NCBI GenBank assembly: GCA_005882775.1 | Contig: VBDY01000125.1 | Coordinates: 1-41,460 of the forward strand | DNA: 41,460 nucleotides | Origin: Chloroflexota bacterium | Lineage (GTDB): Bacteria > Chloroflexota > Dormibacteria > CF-121 | Reading direction: 5' to 3' | Shown here: positions 41,101 to 41,460 of the stretch, in pieces | How positions within the stretch are numbered: the first letter of the stretch is position 1 | How the letters are laid out: every line of letters starts with the position of its first letter | Made by a program: the position numbers and the translations under genes | The notes under the pieces: model-generated | The model's input: the letters and a program-made list of their open reading frames with translations, nothing else | Databases searched by the model: none | Told to the model about the DNA's origin: nothing

Positions 41101-41460
41101 CGCCAGTTTCGCGGAAAACTGTCTGGCATCATCAACGGGATCGACTACGAGGTCTTCGATCCGGCAACGGATGAGAACATAGCCGTCCGCTACACCAGCG
41201 AGGCGATCGAGCGCAAGACAGAAAACAAGCTGGCCCTCCAGAAAGAGGCCGGGCTTCCCCAGGACCCTGCGGTCCCGCTGATCGGGCTGATCTCGCGCCT
41301 CTACGACCAGAAGGGTCTCGACCTGATCGCCAACATCATGTGGGGCCTGATGCGGCTCGAACTCCAGATCGTCGTGCTGGGCGCCGGAGACGGACGGTAC
41401 GAAGAGATGTTTCGCGCGAGCGCACGCGACAATGCGAAAAAGCTCTCAGCCACCATCGGG
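38170..41460 (+). CDS. GH57 glycoside hydrolase fused to GT5 glycogen synthase, 3' truncated by window edge
   Basis: One frame, open for 1097 codons to the right edge with no stop. Residues about 1-530 are GH57: HMHQPY (12-17), GLWPPEAAV with the likely nucleophile Glu near 275, and ALDGENAWDFY with the likely acid/base Asp near 390. Residues about 540-730 (from KITPKLNGVVDESEW) form a beta-rich, DOMON/CBM9-like region. From about 742 a GT5 starch/glycogen synthase begins: KILLVAAEVAPFAKVGGLADV with the ADP-glucose KxGGL loop, VNDWHT, MTIHNLAFQG, GIINGID and LIGLISRLYDQKGLDLI. It would both cleave or rearrange and extend alpha-glucan, making glycogen or maltodextrin. The GTG start is chosen from the MAEPLHVAFVWHMHQ beginning and the leaderless promoter. 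Confidence 0.93.
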   Translation, partial: MAEPLHVAFVWHMHQPYYRDDLTSTFLLPWVRLRCAKDYYKMAAMLDRFPLIHQTFNLVPSLLDQVNCYVGGGFTDIYLDLARRPVSDLSGDERAFIARWMTESSQIRRVRQYPRYLELVQKKEETWSRSHAELTKLFTDGELTDLQVWFNLSWVGPETIEAEASLSELVRKGRDFSQEDKEPVIKAQFEVMRRVLPKYREVQDRGQAELITSPYYHPILPLIADLASARVSNPQLTLPRRPFAHPEDAKEQLRLGVEALERQFGRRPRGLWPPEAAVADDVALLAAESGLTWMISDEGVLGRSLDTPIHRDGDGHVMRPDVLYTPYVHGRDGSAITLVFRDGRLSNLIGFEYQNAPPEQAASDLVSRLMVIRQRQAGSGTPPLVTIALDGENAWDFYEANGNHFLEALYRRISDQPELKAVTVSEFLEAHPVREKIARLFPGSWINASLDTWVGDPEHNAAWDMLAESRDLLAGQPEGGPALARREALIAEGSDWFWWFGRSHDSGMDLIWDNLFRLHLRNIYTALDLRPPAGLFRPIIGQADGPASKRPDRKITPKLNGVVDESEWKAAGYFDVTALFGALHPPRGLVRRIWFGHDDTHLFLRFDLLNDLRREQPCELQVYFSGSTGRRVEAAGKWSHFGFEPASVLTASIAGQQSSLELRRIAQGMVSPDPRWSDSTQVGDALMFAVPFQAIDHEPGESLEMVTVVTQGRQALEQLPPSGSIKVRVPGDVFKGREAAPLKILLVAAEVAPFAKVGGLADVAGALPKALRQLGHDVRVVMPRYGTIDPDRYRLRPVLRNLAVPLAAQSIPADVLEGRIGDDVPVYFIDNPQFFGREGMYGFWDDDARFIYFSRAALEMLKPLGFQPDVVHVNDWHTAVIPNMLLRLYADDPFYASMSTVMTIHNLAFQGVFGYGALHLANLDSWGLIRPGIPGLDDTVNLLARGVHYADAVNTVSHRYAEEILTPEYGEKMDPLLRQFRGKLSGIINGIDYEVFDPATDENIAVRYTSEAIERKTENKLALQKEAGLPQDPAVPLIGLISRLYDQKGLDLIANIMWGLMRLELQIVVLGAGDGRYEEMFRASARDNAKKLSATIG

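Overview
The window is GC-rich (roughly 65 percent by eye), densely coded chromosomal DNA from a free-living bacterium. The mix suggests an uncultured soil or terrestrial lineage near Chloroflexota or Dormibacterota, less likely Actinobacteriota: a poly-HAMP sensor kinase, a UdgX glycosylase, a LexA-controlled ImuA-ImuB-DnaE2 mutasome, duplicated type I glutamine synthetases, DUF6504 and DUF5658 proteins, and a GH57 protein fused to a glycogen synthase. This placement is inference; there is no rRNA or other decisive marker. No integrase, transposase, phage module or CRISPR array was found.

Layout. 1-5124: two sensor histidine kinases on the plus strand, the first cut by the left edge. 5127-13154: a DNA repair and mutagenesis block with udgX, a tRNA-Ser, a DUF72 protein converging into that tRNA, a free-standing Lrp-type RAM domain, then a LexA-box promoter driving imuA-imuB-DUF6504-dnaE2 and an Fpg/Nei glycosylase. 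13165-14518: a short-chain dehydrogenase and a GNAT acetyltransferase. 14523-18022 (minus): a nitrogen block with glnA, a second glutamine synthetase whose 5' end is disrupted or unconventional, and a tandem-ACT protein. 18169-20765 (minus): a membrane protein and an ABC-F ATPase. 20861-24241: a coiled-coil protein, an MgtC-like protein, a micro-ORF ending inside a perfect terminator hairpin, two crotonases on the minus strand and a secreted, membrane-anchored protein. 24361-28156: two small membrane proteins, then an Rrf2 regulator, two E1-like ThiF/MoeB proteins and an MTA phosphorylase packed like an operon. 28343-35996: surface or carbohydrate genes (dTDP-rhamnose 4-epimerase type, a small membrane protein, two large GT-C-like membrane proteins, a YvlD/holin-4 family protein, an inositol-monophosphatase family enzyme, a glycosyltransferase). 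35993-38135: a methyltransferase, a single-domain response regulator and a membrane protein behind a CsoR-like palindrome. 38170 to the right edge: one uninterrupted reading frame encoding GH57, a beta-rich middle region and GT5 glycogen synthase.

How the parts work together. Damage repair (UdgX, Fpg-like) and inducible translesion synthesis (ImuA/ImuB/DnaE2 under a palindromic LexA site between the -35 and -10) form one functional neighbourhood. The two glutamine synthetases and the ACT protein form a nitrogen assimilation unit. The Rrf2-E1-E1-MTAP block looks like a sulfur or thiol unit. The right third is carbohydrate and envelope oriented and ends in the alpha-glucan fusion enzyme. Many genes have a -10-like hexamer only 5-11 nt before the start codon and no Shine-Dalgarno sequence, which suggests frequent leaderless transcription.
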